NCBI GenBank assembly: GCA_018340375.1
Contig: JAFFJZ010000004.1
Location: 31,284,001-31,348,000, forward strand
Reading direction: 5' to 3'
Source: Gonatopus flavifemur
Lineage: Eukaryota > Arthropoda > Insecta > Hymenoptera > Dryinidae
Length of the DNA stretch: 64,000 bases
Part shown: in pieces, positions 1 to 12,128 of the stretch
How the letters are laid out: every line of letters begins with the position of its first letter
Numbering within the stretch: the stretch's first letter is position 1
Position numbers and translations under genes: made by a program
Notes under the pieces: generated by a model
The model's input: only the letters and a program-made list of their open reading frames with translations
What the model was told of the DNA's origin: nothing
Databases searched by the model: none

Positions 1-784
1 TGACCACTTTCGCAACATGGGGTCGAGCATTGTCATGCTGTGAAATCACATTATCATGTCTCTCGTTGTATTGCCGCCGTTTGTCTTTCAATGCTTGGCT
101 CGAACGCATTAATTGCGTTCGATGAAGATCGCCTGTGATTGTTCCAATCGGTTTCAACTAATCATACTACACTTCGCCGAGCTGGTCCCACCAAATACTG
201 AGCATAACCTTGTAACCGTGAATATTCGGTTTGGCTGTCGACGTGGAAGCATGACCGGGATATCCCCATGATTTTCTGCGCTTGGGATTATCGTAATGAA
301 CCCATTCTCCGTGCCCAGTCACAATGCGATGCAGAAATCCCTCCCGTCTTTGCCTTGCAAGCAGCTGTTCACAAACACACAAACGCCGTTCAATATCCCT
401 CGGCTTCCACTCGTACGGCACCCAATTTCTCTGTTTCTGAATCATTCCAATGACTTTCAGGCGTTTTGAAATGGCTGGTTGCGTCACTCCCAATGATCTT
501 GCCAATTTTTGTTGCATTTGACACGAGTCTTGATTAAGTCATGCCTCCAATTCTGCAACTTCGGACACCTTCTCTCTTCCACCGTCATGCTGGTCTTCGA
601 CGGTAAAATCACCGTTCTTGGAGCGTTGAAACCACTCTCGGCACGTTCTCTCACTAATAGCGGCCTCATCATAGGTATTTGAGAGCATTCGATGAGCCTC
701 AGCCGCAGATTCCTTCATATCGCAGCAGAGAATTAAAATCTCTCGCAAATGACGAGAATTGGGCTCGCACGCTGACATGTTCAA
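1..784 (-). pseudogene. mariner transposase pseudogene (mauritiana-like)
   Basis: The minus strand encodes most of a mariner transposase, the enzyme that cuts and pastes the element in the nucleus. The N-terminal helix-turn-helix part runs from 784 to about 540 (ending near a GDFTVED motif), then a frameshift moves to a second frame from 517, containing WVPYE, the first catalytic block and WWDQLGE. Past about 167 the reading continues through stops to LLKP-like sequence and HDNARPHVA, the second catalytic block, close to base 1. The first catalytic block, normally VTGDEKW, reads VTGHGEW, so the first catalytic Asp appears to be lost. The gene is therefore dead: a frameshift, stops and a lost Asp. 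The third catalytic Asp would lie outside the window. The family assignment is firm; the subfamily is by resemblance to Mos1-type proteins. Confidence 0.9.
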
Positions 785-951
785 TCGAGAATAACTTTAT
801 GATGCAGACACAAATTGACTAATATTTCGTTGGCGTTATGTTTACAAATAACTTAACTTATCGTATGACATCTATAATCTATTCATTCCAACTACCACTT
901 ACCGCTACAGCCATCTATTGCAAAACGGCGGAAGCAAAGTTATATACCTAA
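1..951 (-). mobile_element. mariner element A, cut by the window edge
   Basis: This is a Tc1/mariner-superfamily DNA transposon read on the minus strand. Its 5' end lies at about 951, where the minus strand begins TTAGGTATATAACTTTGCTT, closely resembling the inverted repeat of mariner B (17549-18818). The body is a decayed transposase gene and the 3' end lies beyond base 1. The expected TA target duplication at 952 reads TG, so the flank has probably mutated. An (AAT)n-rich stretch follows directly outside the element. Confidence 0.85.
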
Positions 952-1030
952 TGTTAATAATAATAATAATAATGATGATATATTTATGTGTAAATATATA
1001 TATGCATATACATACATACATATGCATATA
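952..1030. repeat. AT-rich simple repeats
   Basis: A short (AAT)n run of about 20 bases is followed by alternating TATATA and CATA steps. This is low-complexity sequence between mariner A and the foldback element; no coding signal is seen. Confidence 0.8.
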
Positions 1031-1129
1031 TAATAGGGTGCTTTTTTTTCGACTATTTTTTTTTCTCACTCCCATATCGTAATTTTGTGGGGAATGGCTA
1101 AAAAAAAATTCCCTCAAAATTTGAGCCCT

Positions 1130-2557
1130 TAATATTGACATTAAGTACTCGACCAAGGGCCTACAATGATTTCCTGTTTAACCCGTCCCGGAAGAGAATG
1201 CCACTCTCGACACACCTTTCTTTATCGGCTCGTAACGGATACTATTTGCGTCTGAAAAATTAAGAAAATACATATTCTCATAGTTTAAGATGTGCTCTTT
1301 CTGAAAATATCCATAAAATTCTTCTAAAAAATTTTTGATCATGGAAAAAAGTAGTTAAAAACCAAAAAAAGATGATTTTTCGACACCTGTATTTTTTAAA
1401 ATTGAATTTTCAAGAGATTTCCTGTCCACGACGACCCTGAAATCTCGATCACCGGCGGAATGAATGTTTGGACTCCAATAATATGTGGTTTGGAGATCGA
1501 TCCATCGCTCTCATGCATTCAAAATCGCGCGGAAACTGTAAAATTCTCGCGAAATTGTTTAAGAGCAGGTATACAGAGGTACGACTTCTGAGAAAATGAC
1601 AGATTTTCATTTATGTTTCCACGAATGCTTTGATTTCGGTGCCAGAATAACATTTTTATGGGGGAAGAGCTCAGAAAAGCTCACAAAGAACCCACAAACA
1701 GCACCTAAATAGTACTTGAGTCGGAGGATTGAGGAAACGACTCACTTTTTCTTGTTCTCTATGAATGCCATCATTTTGATGCCAAAATCACACTCCATCA
1801 GGACGAGCTCAGAAAAGTTCATAAAGACACCACAAAAAACACCCAAATAGTACTGACGTTAGGGTTTTGGGAGAACGATTGATTTTCTCCTACTCTCCTC
1901 CACGAATGCGATCATTCCGATGCCAAAACAACATTCAGAGGAGGGGGTCTCAAAAAAGTTCACAAAGAACCCACAAACAGCACCCAAATAGTACTTACAT
2001 CGAGGGGTTGGGGAAACGACTAATTTTCTCGTTCTTTTCTGCTTGAATGCCATCATTCTGATGCTCAGATAACATCCAAATGGAGGGAGCTGGGGAAATT
2101 TTATCAAGGAGTCACAAACCAAAGTTATGTTGAGACCGAAATGAACGCACACGTGGAAGACTGAGTGTAAAAATTGACGTTCTTCCAGTACTTGAACGTA
2201 AGTTTTATTTGGATTTTATTTGTGGGTTCTTTGTGAACTTCCCTGAGCTTCTTGAAGGTCCAGGGTCGTCGCGGACAGGGAATGTCTTGAAAATTCGATT
2301 AAAAAAAAAACACGTGTCGAAAAATCATTTCTTTTTGTTTTCAACTACTTTTTCTCATGATTTTTAGAGCAATTCCATCCACTCTTTCGGAAGGAGCAGC
2401 ACATCTTGAACTATCAAAATATGTCCCCTTTGACTTTCTCAGACGTGAATAATATTGGTTATGAGCCGGTAAAGAAAGGTGTTTCGAGAGTGGCATTTTC
2501 GTCCAAACCGGGTTGAAAAACAGGTAAATTTTGATTTTATTCCTTCAATATTACACA
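1130..2557. mobile_element. foldback-type DNA transposon with ~300-bp TIRs
   Basis: The sequence at about 1171-1440 is repeated in reverse complement at about 2262-2523, with weaker similarity out to about 1130 and 2557. Readable landmarks are CCTGTTTAACCCG on the left matching CGGGTTGAAAAACAGG on the right, GCCACTCTCGA matching TCGAGAGTGGC, and CCTGTCCACGACGACCCTG matching CAGGGTCGTCGCGGACAGG. The centre holds three tandem copies of a ~140-bp unit. No transposase is encoded, so it is non-autonomous. A clear target duplication was not found and the outer ends are approximate. Confidence 0.75.
1669..2090. repeat. three ~140-bp tandem repeats inside the foldback element
   Basis: Units begin with CTCAGAAAAG-like sequence at about 1669, 1808 and 1949. 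Each continues through an ACCCACAAA-type stretch, an AAATAGTACT motif and an AATGCCATCATT-type motif. The unit is 138-141 bp with moderate divergence between copies. The short open frame on the minus strand across it is a by-product of the repeats. Confidence 0.75.
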
Positions 2558-3254
2558 GCTCAGCCCTAGTGGAAATGGGAGCGTAAGAAGTGTATTAAGC
2601 GACGCGGAGGAGTATGCGAAATAGTATCCAAGCGCAAAAAAAGCGGAAATTGAAACATTTTACGCTTTATTCGTTTGGATCTTTGCTTCCGATGAGCGGA
2701 AATTTTCACCAGGGAGAGGCATTTCATGGTATAATCTTGATGAATAATAGGGTTTCTTTAGAAGTGAATGCTCTACAAATTGTTCATTGAAGCGTAATCG
2801 TCGCTCAAACTGGCGGGGTATTACGGGAACCAATTTTTGCATGAAATTCTCTCTTTTTGTTGCGCCTATCTCGTAAATGACAAGAGCTACAGGAAAAATA
2901 TACATGACAAACTCGTATTCAATTTCCTACAGAAAAGTTCTAGAGCATGAAATTGCATACATCGATTCTGGAAATATTTGGCTTTTATGTTAAGTATGGA
3001 ATTTTCATAGTTTCCTGAGCTGCACTGTATAAATTGGTAAATTTTCATCTCTTATCGTGAATTTTTTTACGAAGAAATGGATGGGTATTCAAACAGTATC
3101 AATACCTGCATACAAGTTTCATCTTCAAAAACACCAGTTCATTCAATCATGATTTGAATCAATTATAGAAACATGAATAATACCAAATTATCGAATAACA
3201 GTAAATCTATTATGTAAGAATAACAATCGAGCATTTCAGGAAATTTTTTTCTGC
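2558..3254. other. no recognised feature
   Basis: AT-rich sequence between the foldback element and the transposase fossil. Short open frames only, none with recognisable motifs; no TIRs or tandem repeats noticed. Confidence 0.5.
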
Positions 3255-3469
3255 AAGTAATTTGATTTTTTACACAACGGATATTGCGATCGATGATTCT
3301 GGACCGTTTGATAAATCTTCTGTCTCTCATCTTCACTGTGAGTCAGGGTACATTACATTTCTCCGCGAGAGCGACTCCCCGCTCAGCAATATCATTCACT
3401 ACTTTCAACTTTTTGAAGGTCGCCAGGCATCTTTGATAATCAGGATTCGATTCCCATGTGCGCACTTCA

Positions 3470-3572
3470 TCATCATCATCATCATCATGAAGTAATCAGT
3501 CTTACGACTGGTTTGATGAAACCCTCCACCCCTGTCTATTATCCGCCAAACGTTCAATTTCTACATATCTAC
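3470..3572 (-). mobile_element. RTE-like LINE, 3'-end fragment with TSD
   Basis: A 103-bp insertion holds only the last bases of an RTE-like LINE: (CAT)n on the plus strand, i.e. an ATG-repeat tail in sense, then sequence matching the 3' ends of the copies at 31904 and 43863 (GACTGGTTTGATGAAA, CTGTCTATTATCCGC). It is flanked by a perfect 10-bp target duplication, GCGCACTTCA, at 3460-3469 and 3573-3582. Removing it restores continuous transposase-like reading of the surrounding exon. Confidence 0.9.
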
Positions 3573-4016
3573 GCGCACTTCAGTCTCCAAAAATTCCTAA
3601 GGGAGGTTGAACTGTTCGAAAATGAATGATGAGTTGGGCGTCACGAAATCACTGATTTTCTTATCGGCAAGTGAAGAAATCACCATATAAGGCACTGAAT
3701 AATGCTGATTAGATTTCTGAACAGCTACATTACTGTGTATGTCCTCAACAATTTTCAGTTTCTCTTCCAGTAACACCTTATCATCGAAGAGAGCCAAGCA
3801 AGCCAGGTGTTCGTGCAAGTACCATAAATGCCTCAAGTTGACTGTTAACACCACCCAAAAAGATACTGCTTAGCACTAAAAACTCTTCATAGCTGTCCCT
3901 TGGATGATGATTCTAATCAAAAAACAGAAAAAGAAATGCGAAAGTGAGAAAATTGTCATTATTTTCGGCTTTCAATGTAATTTTTCGAGCAATACTAGAG
4001 ATGTATGGAAATTACT

Positions 4017-4472
4017 CTCATCAGTTAATGAATTTTCAGATAATGTTGAAGGAGAAATGGAATTTACAAGATATTCGAGCAAAAATAGATCTAAAATCCT
4101 CAAATTGAATGAGTTGGAAAATTATAAAGTTATTACTTTGTGTCTGTTTTTGATCCATGCGAAAAAAGTATTCATAACTGTTTGAATATGAGGTTGAATT
4201 GTTCGAGTTTACAATTGTTTATATAGAATTTAAATCATTCATACCTTCAACTGATTTTCAATGAAATCAAAAACATCTTTTTTTTTGTCGTTCAAGATAT
4301 CGGCAATTCGTACATCTTCTGTACCGATTTCGTAAACGGAAGTGCCAATTTTATCCTAATTATCTCTAAACCGTTTGAAAATAGGTATATTTGGGCCACT
4401 TGTGACTGGCCAAGCGACTTCAGCGACATTCCGCAACATTAATTCAGACATATGATGGCGACAAGCCAGGTA
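4017..4472 (-). repeat. inverted duplication, left arm
   Basis: This stretch, covering exon 1 and part of the intron of the transposase pseudogene, is repeated in reverse complement at 5665-6126. Similarity ends abruptly at both sides. The spacer between the arms is about 1.2 kb. Confidence 0.8.
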
Positions 4473-5130
4473 TAATAAATCTCGACCAATTTTTTTTTCT
4501 AGTAAAGTACAAGCACCGTTGTTATCACCTTAAAGAAATACGTTTAACGGCGTCAGACCGAGTACAACCACGATGAATAATGAGTGGAGGGGGTGGTTCG
4601 TTATGTATCGAACATCATCGCCACAAGCACGGTGAAGCGTGGGGGATTTGCGCGGATATTATATCACTATCTTTTTCACAACTTGTCCCTCTCACTTTTC
4701 TGTCATACTCGTACAATAAGACTAGAGATATCTAGTTTTCTTCCTTTGCTACTTTATTTCCACCATGACAAGCGACCGATTTCGTTCCACCCCCACTCCT
4801 CGAGTTATGTTTTCTGGTCTCTAGTCTTCTTGGAACACAATCGAATCGTCACCTTGATGACGATTTGATTGTTCACGTATTAGAAGGAGATCAAAGGGGA
4901 AATGTAACGGAGAGAAGGTAGCTTCGACGGTCCTCGCCCTATATTCTGGCATCACAAATGTATACTTCATAAATTATTTGTCTTGTTTATATACATCTCA
5001 TCTTCAACAAGAGAAGCAATAACAGGAAATTCGAAGGTGCCGGAGCACCATCTCAATCATGACTGGCTCCCCCAATAAAAGTTCACGTTTGAATTCATTC
5101 AAAAGACACGAATGGAAAAATTTGCAGAAT

Positions 5131-5320
5131 TATATATAATTGTATAACTTGTATATTCAATTTATATATAAAACCACACATAATTCATATATAATTCCAT
5201 ATAAATTAAACATGGTTTTATATGAATTATCTATAATTTTATTTGAATTATATATACTTTTGTATGAATTATAGGTGATATGATATAAATTATATATAAT
5301 TCTATGTAAATCCGAATAGT
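5131..5320. repeat. AT-rich ATATAATT repeats
   Basis: Degenerate repeats of AATTATATATAATT and similar words occur on both strands between the arms of the inverted duplication. No coding potential. Confidence 0.7.
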
Positions 5321-5664
5321 GAAACTATAGCTAGCAGATGAAATGAAGTTGAAATTTTCGTAGTCGCCGATCTTTGACCACCCATTCAAAGCGTTGGGGT
5401 GTTGCGCTCTTGTTTTCAATGAGAACTGGATGAACCTTGGATTGCAGATGAATAGGGAAGGGTGGGGCATATTGTCCCACATTTTTTTCGATTTTTGTAT
5501 TTTTGCTCGTTGCGCTTTTCAAGGAGTTTGTAGTGTGATTTTACTTGCTGAAGCTTCCATTACAACCTAGTATGGGTAAATGTGATTATTCCATGATGAT
5601 GTTCTTCAAAAACAGTGTTATTTGCAGTCATGTGAGTTGAGAGAATTTGCCTCGCTTACAAAGT

Positions 5665-6126
5665 GTATACCTCGCTTGTCGCCATCATACGTCTGAATTA
5701 ATGTTACGGAATGTCGCTGAAGTCGCTTGGCCAGTCACAAGTGGCCCAAATGTACCTATTTTCAAACAGTTTAGAGATAATTGGGATAAGATTGACACTC
5801 CCGTTCACGAAATCGATACAGAAGATGTACGAATTGCCGATATCTTGAACGACAAAAAAGAAGAGGTTCTTGATTTTATTGAAAATCAGTTGAAGGTATG
5901 AATGATTCAAATTCTATATAAACAATTGTAAACTCGAGCAATTCAACATCCATATTCAAAGAGTTATAAATACTTTTTTTTCATGGATTAAGAACAGACA
6001 AAAAGTAATAACGTTCTAATTTTCCAACTCATTCAATTTGAGGATTTCAGATCTATTTTTGCTCGAATATTTTGTAAATTCTATTTTTTCTTCAACATTA
6101 TTTGAAAATTCATTAACTGATGAAGG
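5665..6126 (+). pseudogene. second copy of the transposase-like exon, inverted
   Basis: The plus strand encodes LACRHHTSELMLRNVAE, then GPNVPIFKQFRDNWDKID and VLDFIENQLK, ending at a GTATGA splice donor near 5899, followed by about 230 bp of the same intron as the left arm. This copy has an open exon and preserves residues altered in the other arm. Similarity to the left arm stops near 6126, before the 3' splice site, so exon 2 is absent here. It is probably a fragment of a second copy placed in opposite orientation. Confidence 0.6.
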
Positions 6127-7593
6127 AAAGGAAAAAAAAACATTCTGCATATGACGAATTCTAAAAACAAATTCTTTGACAAGCTTGCATCGATCTCATT
6201 GAATTCCAAAGAATCTCTCAAGAATTCTGATATTACTGCAATGGAAACGAAGAATAATCATAATTCTCATCTCTCATCCTTCTTAACAGAGTGAAAAACT
6301 TCCGTTCATTTAATAGGATTGAGAAATTACAATTGAATAATAACAAAAATGTTCTAGATGGTGTTTTATTCCATTTTGTTGATTTGTTCACAACAAAAAT
6401 GGAAATCGAATACCATCGAACAAATGATATTTTACAAGTTAGTAATAATTGAATATTTCTTGAACATTTTTCCGTTTTCTAATGTCGCAATTCCTTTAAT
6501 AATTGATGATGGTCCAATGATCATATTGCTCAATTGATTCTGCTCCCCTGTGTTCTTCAATTCGGAGAATACCATGAGTGATCTGAGAGGAATAAATCGC
6601 GTGAAAAAATGAAGAAATGAAATTGAATGAATCGAAAATTACACATATCCGATTATAATGATCAAAGGACTCGTATTATTTCCTGTTGAATTATAGATTC
6701 GAATCATGGGAAGTTTGTTGCTCTTCCAACGCGGCTCATTCAAAACCTCCTTCCTTTACCGGGGTCATCTCCTCTGTGATACCTAGACAACAAATAGAAT
6801 TGAAAAATGTTTATTCGAACGATGTATCATTCCACTTTGATAAATATACTCATTTTGACACTCATCTTTGAACTGTCATCTTAATCAAATGATTAAGAAA
6901 TCATTTTCGAGGTCCTCCTCTTCTCCTACCTTCTAATGAATAGTATGCACGTACAGAAGTTTCCCATCACAATATTTAGAATAATTCTTCAGAATGCATC
7001 ATCTCCATGTCGCAAGTATATCAAACTAATTCATGAATTGAAACTGGTCTCGAAGATGCTATTGGGAAAAAAATAAAATGTTTCACTCAGAGCATAAGAA
7101 ACAGGATATGTATATACTGTCTCAATTTATATACCTGAAATTAGAGTCAAGTTCATACCATTCACAAATTCAATGGAATCCGTGCAGCATTCGGATGTGA
7201 ATCACAATTTCATATCATCCAAGCAGGATGAGGAGTAAATCGCCCACTCTCCGCAAACGGCATTTCCTCGATTTATGTTGAATCATGTCTATTAGATCAT
7301 TTTTATCCCACAGAATGACAGAATGCAGTTATGAAATTGGATGTGAACAAAACAGTTGGAACTGATTATAGTTACGTTCAAAATCAAGTATATGAATGGA
7401 AATGCTGCTTCACAATATGAACCACGAGGAGGTGGTGGGCTCTCCTGAATAACACTGATGTTTTCAACGATGCATAAATGTTATTCCATAGATATCCCGA
7501 CAATAGAATTATTTGCAATATTCTCTATAATAATTCCAACCAATTCCTCTATCTTTGTCTCCACCCATTCAAACGTGCAGTTGAGTGAAAGAT
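6127..7593. other. no recognised feature
   Basis: AT-rich sequence with short open frames only. I saw no TIRs, tandem repeats or protein motifs. Confidence 0.5.
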
Positions 7594-7594
7594 T

Positions 7595-7630
<36 letters not shown>
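7594..7630. repeat. (GA)n tract, LINE 1 tail
   Basis: About 36 bases of GA repeats followed by TAGGTAAG. On the LINE sense strand this reads CTATCTCTCTC, the same ending as the second LINE at 10276-10303, so it is best read as the 3' tail of the element family. Confidence 0.75.
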
Positions 7631-7633
<3 letters not shown>

Positions 7634-7851
7634 GTAAGTTTATTATTATGCCCTAGGAAAACCTATGGGGCAAATACAGTATAGTATTTTACAGCGGTTC
7701 TAAATAACTAGCAACAATGAAAAGAACTTATAAAACTAATTAAGAGCTAATAAATTCACTTCACATGCTCTCTAGATCTAAATAATTTATTCCATTTTAT
7801 ACTACTATTCATAATTCAAACATGAAATCATCATTCGAGTTATTGACCCAA

Positions 7852-10275
7852 TCATGAGTATCTACTGATGAGAAGATGATGTAGATCTCTTTTGAAGGAA
7901 GCAAGAGTTGACTGATTCCGAATGTGGGTTGGGAGTGAGTTCCAAAGTCTTGCAGCCGAAATCGTAAATGATTTCCCATACGTTGAGGTACGATGGAGGG
8001 GGATAACTAGAGCGTTACGATCAGATCTAGTATCGGAGGTTGAGTGTTGATAGGTGAATTTGAAACGATTATAGAGAGATGACGGTAATCGTGTTCTCAA
8101 CATCTGATATACAGATAAACCAAGAAAGTATTCACGTCGTTCCTTCAACTCCAACCAACGTAACCTCAGAAAATAGGGAGTTATGTGTTCATCTCGCTTA
8201 ACATTGAAAATGAAACGGACGCAAGCATCAAAGGAGCGTTGTAGTTCCAGATTCTCTGTCTCCGTTATATCCGTGAAAACAAGACAGCAATAGTCAAAAT
8301 AAGGGATAATTAGACTAGATACCAATTTAGCTCTCATGTTGATTGAGAGAAGGTGGTCATTCAGTCTTAACTGATATAGGGCACGATGAACTTTTCTCCG
8401 CAGATCTAACACATGTTCACTCGCATTCAACGCTGAAGAATGAGTGACACCCAACGTTTTGATTCGATTGACATAGGGAATCGACACATCCCCGACATAG
8501 ATTTTAGGTAGGTTGTCAATTTCGAGCGAATTGATGTACGTAGAAGATCCAAGGATCATGCATTGTGTTTTGTTGGGATTTGATTTCAAAGAGTCATTAT
8601 TGCACCACTCAACAATGCGTTTTATTTCAAGATTAATCAACACAATAGTATTACTCAATGAATGAGGAAGACAATGGAAATATATTTGTAAATCATCTGC
8701 ATATTTACATATTTTACAAAACTGTATGGACTCATTGATATCTTTCAGATGAAGAGCGAATAACAGCGGTCCCAATACTGAACATTGGGGCACACCTGAG
8801 TTTACTGGGATCCAGCTAGTAATCCCAGCCGGAGTTTTGACCGCTTGATATCTTTCAGCTAGTTAACTCCAGAACCAGCATAACACAGATCTAGATATCT
8901 TGAATTTTGCAAGTTTTTTAATCAGCAACGCATGATCAACAGTGTCAAATGCTTTAGAGAAGTCAAAACACACAAGTATCGTTACCATACGCTGATCAAC
9001 TCCCTTACGAATATCATCAATAATATTGATCAGTGCTGTTTGTGTAGAATTATGCTCAGCGAAACCAAATTGATAAGAGTCTAGTAACTCATTCTTTCTC
9101 AAGTAAGTAAGAAGATAATGGTGTAAAAGTTTTTCTAAGATTTTACTGCACCCGCATAGTATAGAAATTGGACGAAATTCAGTGACATTCGCTGGATTTT
9201 TCGTTTTCGGTACAGGAGTAATATATAAGTATTTCCAAACTTGAGGGAATTCACAATTAGTGAATGAGTAATTTATGATATCGAGAAGTGCAGTCGAGAT
9301 AGAGGGAACACAATAGGAGAGAAATCTACTAGGTAGTTCATCAGGGCCAAAAATGGAAGATTGTGAGAAACGTAAGTAAGGTCGCAAATCAGCATGTGTG
9401 GCGTACGGGAAATAAAATAGCGAATCATCAAATGTATGAAAACCATCAAGTAGACTAGGTCTATCCGATGGGGCACTATCATAAACCGAAGAAAAATACT
9501 GCTGGAGGTCTTCTAGTGAGAACTTGTTAACTGTGCTAGTGTGAGATTTCCCATCTTTGATTAATTTCAAGCTTCTGAGTTCTCTCCACAACTGCCTCGA
9601 TCCCTCAGTTTGGGAAAGTCGCATCTCGAAGAATTCCTTTTTAGATTTCCTCATTAGGAAGATGACTAGATTTCTCAGTCTGCTGTATTCTAACCGATAA
9701 TGATTGTCGAATTCTGGATAAGAACATCGTTGATAATGTCGTCGCGCCTGGTTCCGCAATTTAATAAATTCTTTGATTTCTTCATTAATCCAAGGGACAT
9801 ATTTCATATTATTTGATCGGTTTGAAACAACAGGAGCATGCAGATTAAGTAATTCATGGAGCGAGGAATTAAAATTCTCAACAAGATCATTCAAACATTG
9901 CACACTATTTTGATCCATGGAGACTAATTGTAATTGCGACTGCAGCATCTGACAGTTTAATCTAGTGTATTTTCTACCTTTTGTTTGTGGTACATTAGCA
10001 TTGAGAGACTTAAATGAATATTGAACATATATCAAATCATGACTCGACAAAAACGGAACCTCAACCTGTCCCCTCCTCACAACATTAGATAAATCATCAA
10101 CTAAGCACACGTCCAACCACGTAGATGTGGTTTTAGTATGATGCGTGGCCCCATACGGAACGATGCACATATTAATGCTATTTGTCAGTCCTCGAAGATA
10201 TGAAGCATCAAAGGACTGTGAGTTCAGATCAGCGTTCATATCTCCGAATATGACTTTATGATGATAGTCAGAAGT
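7852..10275 (-). pseudogene. LINE 1 ORF2: endonuclease fragment and reverse transcriptase
   Basis: ORF2 protein copies element RNA into DNA at the nick made by its own endonuclease. The frame from about 10275 to 8863 begins with endonuclease motifs FGDMNADLN and LSSHDLIYV. It continues through a linker to RT motifs FGPDELPSRF, TPVPKTKNP, FRPISIL, YQFGF and CFDFSKAFDTVDHA. Between 8862 and 8794 the frame is broken. The second frame (8793-7852) has CSVLGPLLF, the catalytic YADD box, SNPNKTQCMILG, LGV, IIPYFDYCCLVF and a C-terminal ARLWNSLPTHIR block typical of this LINE group. Missing parts are the endonuclease N-terminus and ORF1. Apart from the break near 8830 the frame is long and open, so decay is modest. 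Confidence 0.88.
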
Positions 10276-11535
10276 CAGAGAGAGAGGGAGAGAGAGATAG
10301 ATACCATTTACTGAATGCTCAATGGCCAAGCCCTGTTGGAGCAACAAGTCATACAATTTCAATAAAATAAAATCAGATGGGATAAAATAAACTAAAATAT
10401 AATACACAATGAAAACATGATGACCAATAAAAGAATAAGCACAGATAATGCAAGCACCCAGATCAGGATCTAAGGAAAGCTGAACTCTCCATATAAAGAG
10501 TATCAGGCGCTAGAGAGATCCCGATCCATCGTTGAAGAGGTATTGATATAACGTTCTCCTAAACATTCTAGACGAACGTGCGTTCTCAATATAAGATGAA
10601 AGGGAGTTCCAGAACTCAATGTCAATAACCGTGAAAGGGTCTTGGAAGCAATCTGTCTGGTGTTGCGGAATTCGGAGGCTATTACCATGAGCTCTGTATG
10701 TTACTCTAACATCCTGATTCCCTGGAAGGAATATACGCTTGTATAAGAAATAAGGCGAGTGAGTGAGTTGAAATAAAAAACACCCAAGCATATATTTCCT
10801 CCTTTCGTGGAGTTTCAGCCATCGCAAGATCTGATAATACGGCGTAATGGGCTCATTCCTACGAACATGCAAGATAAATCTAACACACGCATTCAGTACA
10901 CGCTGCAATCTAATGTTGTCAGCGACATTGATGTCCAGAAAGGCCAGGCAACAATAATCGAAGTATGGTAATATAAGTGCAGAAACGAATTTAGTTTTCG
11001 ATTTCGTTGATAGCAGAGCCTCATTGCACCTGAGTTGACATAAGATTTTGAAAGTTCTATCAGAGATCTGAACAGCCTGGTCGTTCCAGCTCAATGTAGG
11101 AGACAAAATAACACCCAATTATCTCACGCTCATAGCATAAGGAATACGCTCGTCAACAACAATGATAGAAGCCGGGTTGCAGGATGGATGGTATTCAAGT
11201 AACGAGCAGAACCTACAATCATGCATTGCGTCTTAGATGGATCAACTTTGAGTCGATTCACCGAGTACCAATTTATGAATCGCCTGATATCAGAATTGAT
11301 ATTATTTGTCCACGTTTCAATCTCGAATAAAGGTGTGTGATAATGAATTTGGGTATCGTCGGCAAATTTTTTGATATAGCCACTTTGAATAGTGTTATTC
11401 ATATCAGAGATGTACAATATGAAAAGGAGCGGCTCTCAACGAGACCCTCGAGGCACACCAGATGTGACGGAGAGACATTCAGAGACTCCAGAAGGCATAG
11501 GACTGCCTGGCTTCGACCAGTGAGATATGACCATA

Positions 11536-11791
11536 TCGTCGGTACTATGTCAAAACCTCGTATCTCGATTTCCGACAGTATCAAGGTCCCATCGGAAATA
11601 TCATCAGTACACACTGAATACACATATAATCAAGTTACATGTGATCAATTATGTTCACTCAAATATAATCGAAGGTTTCTTTGTTTATAAAAGTTTTGTT
11701 CATATCTGTATAGGCATGTGCTGACCATTTCCCGACGGAACCCCCACACCGTCAAAAATCAAGATACGAGGTTCTGTCATAGTACTGACGA
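11536..11791. mobile_element. TA-type MITE inside LINE 2
   Basis: TIRs of roughly 70 bp: TCGTCGGTACTATGTCAAAA at the left matches, in reverse complement, the right end reading GTCATAGTACTGACGA. TA dinucleotides lie at 11534-11535 and 11792-11793, as expected for Tc1/mariner-type transposition. The element is 256 bp and encodes nothing. Confidence 0.7.
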
Positions 11792-12128
11792 TATAGACTT
11801 CAGAACCGGCCGTGAAAATCTCAGATACACCGGCATTCGCAATAAGATAGAGTGGTCAACCGTATCAAAGGCTTCAGAGAAATCGAAACAAGTTGATATA
11901 CAATAGTTAACATGCTCTTGTTGACGTCCCTACGAATATCATTCGTCGGCTTCAGAAGGGCTGCTTGGGTAGATCTATTCTTGATAAAGCCGCACTAAAA
12001 TAGATCCTATAGATTATTTGCAGATAAAAACTTAGAGATGAATTCAGAGACGATCCACTCAAAATTTTTGAACAAGTCACACAAGATGGATATCGGCCTG
12101 AGATCATCTACAAAGGCAGAGTCTCGAA

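Larger units (their letters stand above)
3255..4475 (-). pseudogene. intron-containing transposase-like pseudogene
   Basis: The minus strand encodes two blocks of an arthropod transposase-like family that I recognise by pattern but cannot name. Exon 1 (about 4475-4242) contains an ACRHH block and a GPNIPIFKRFRDN-like block and ends in a DFIENQLK-like motif followed by GTATGA, a donor site. Exon 2 begins near 3897 after AAG with RDSYEEFLVLSSIFLG, then LRHLWYLHEH, LALFDDKV, ISDFVTPN, VVNDIAERGVALAEK and finally an HRSQYP-like block near 3275. The intron is about 340 bp with GT/AG ends. A frameshift lies near 3850, and a 103-bp RTE tail interrupts exon 2 at 3470-3572. The order of the two exons matches the family, which supports real splicing. 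It may belong to a hAT-like lineage, but no catalytic triad can be assigned. Confidence 0.6.
7594..10275 (-). mobile_element. CR1/Jockey-group LINE copy 1, 5'-truncated
   Basis: A non-LTR retrotransposon on the minus strand. Its 3' UTR runs from 7851 to about 7632 and ends in a (TC)n tail, seen as (GA)n at 7594-7630 on the plus strand. It holds the C-terminal part of the endonuclease, the reverse transcriptase and the C-terminal domain. The 5' end is lost at about 10275, exactly where the (TC)n tail of the second LINE begins, so either LINE 2 inserted here or LINE 1 was truncated at this point. Confidence 0.85.

Noticed and set aside
1859..2152. Minus-strand frame across the 140-bp repeats as a small protein
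   Set aside because: It is a by-product of the tandem repeats; the periodic peptide follows the DNA repeat.
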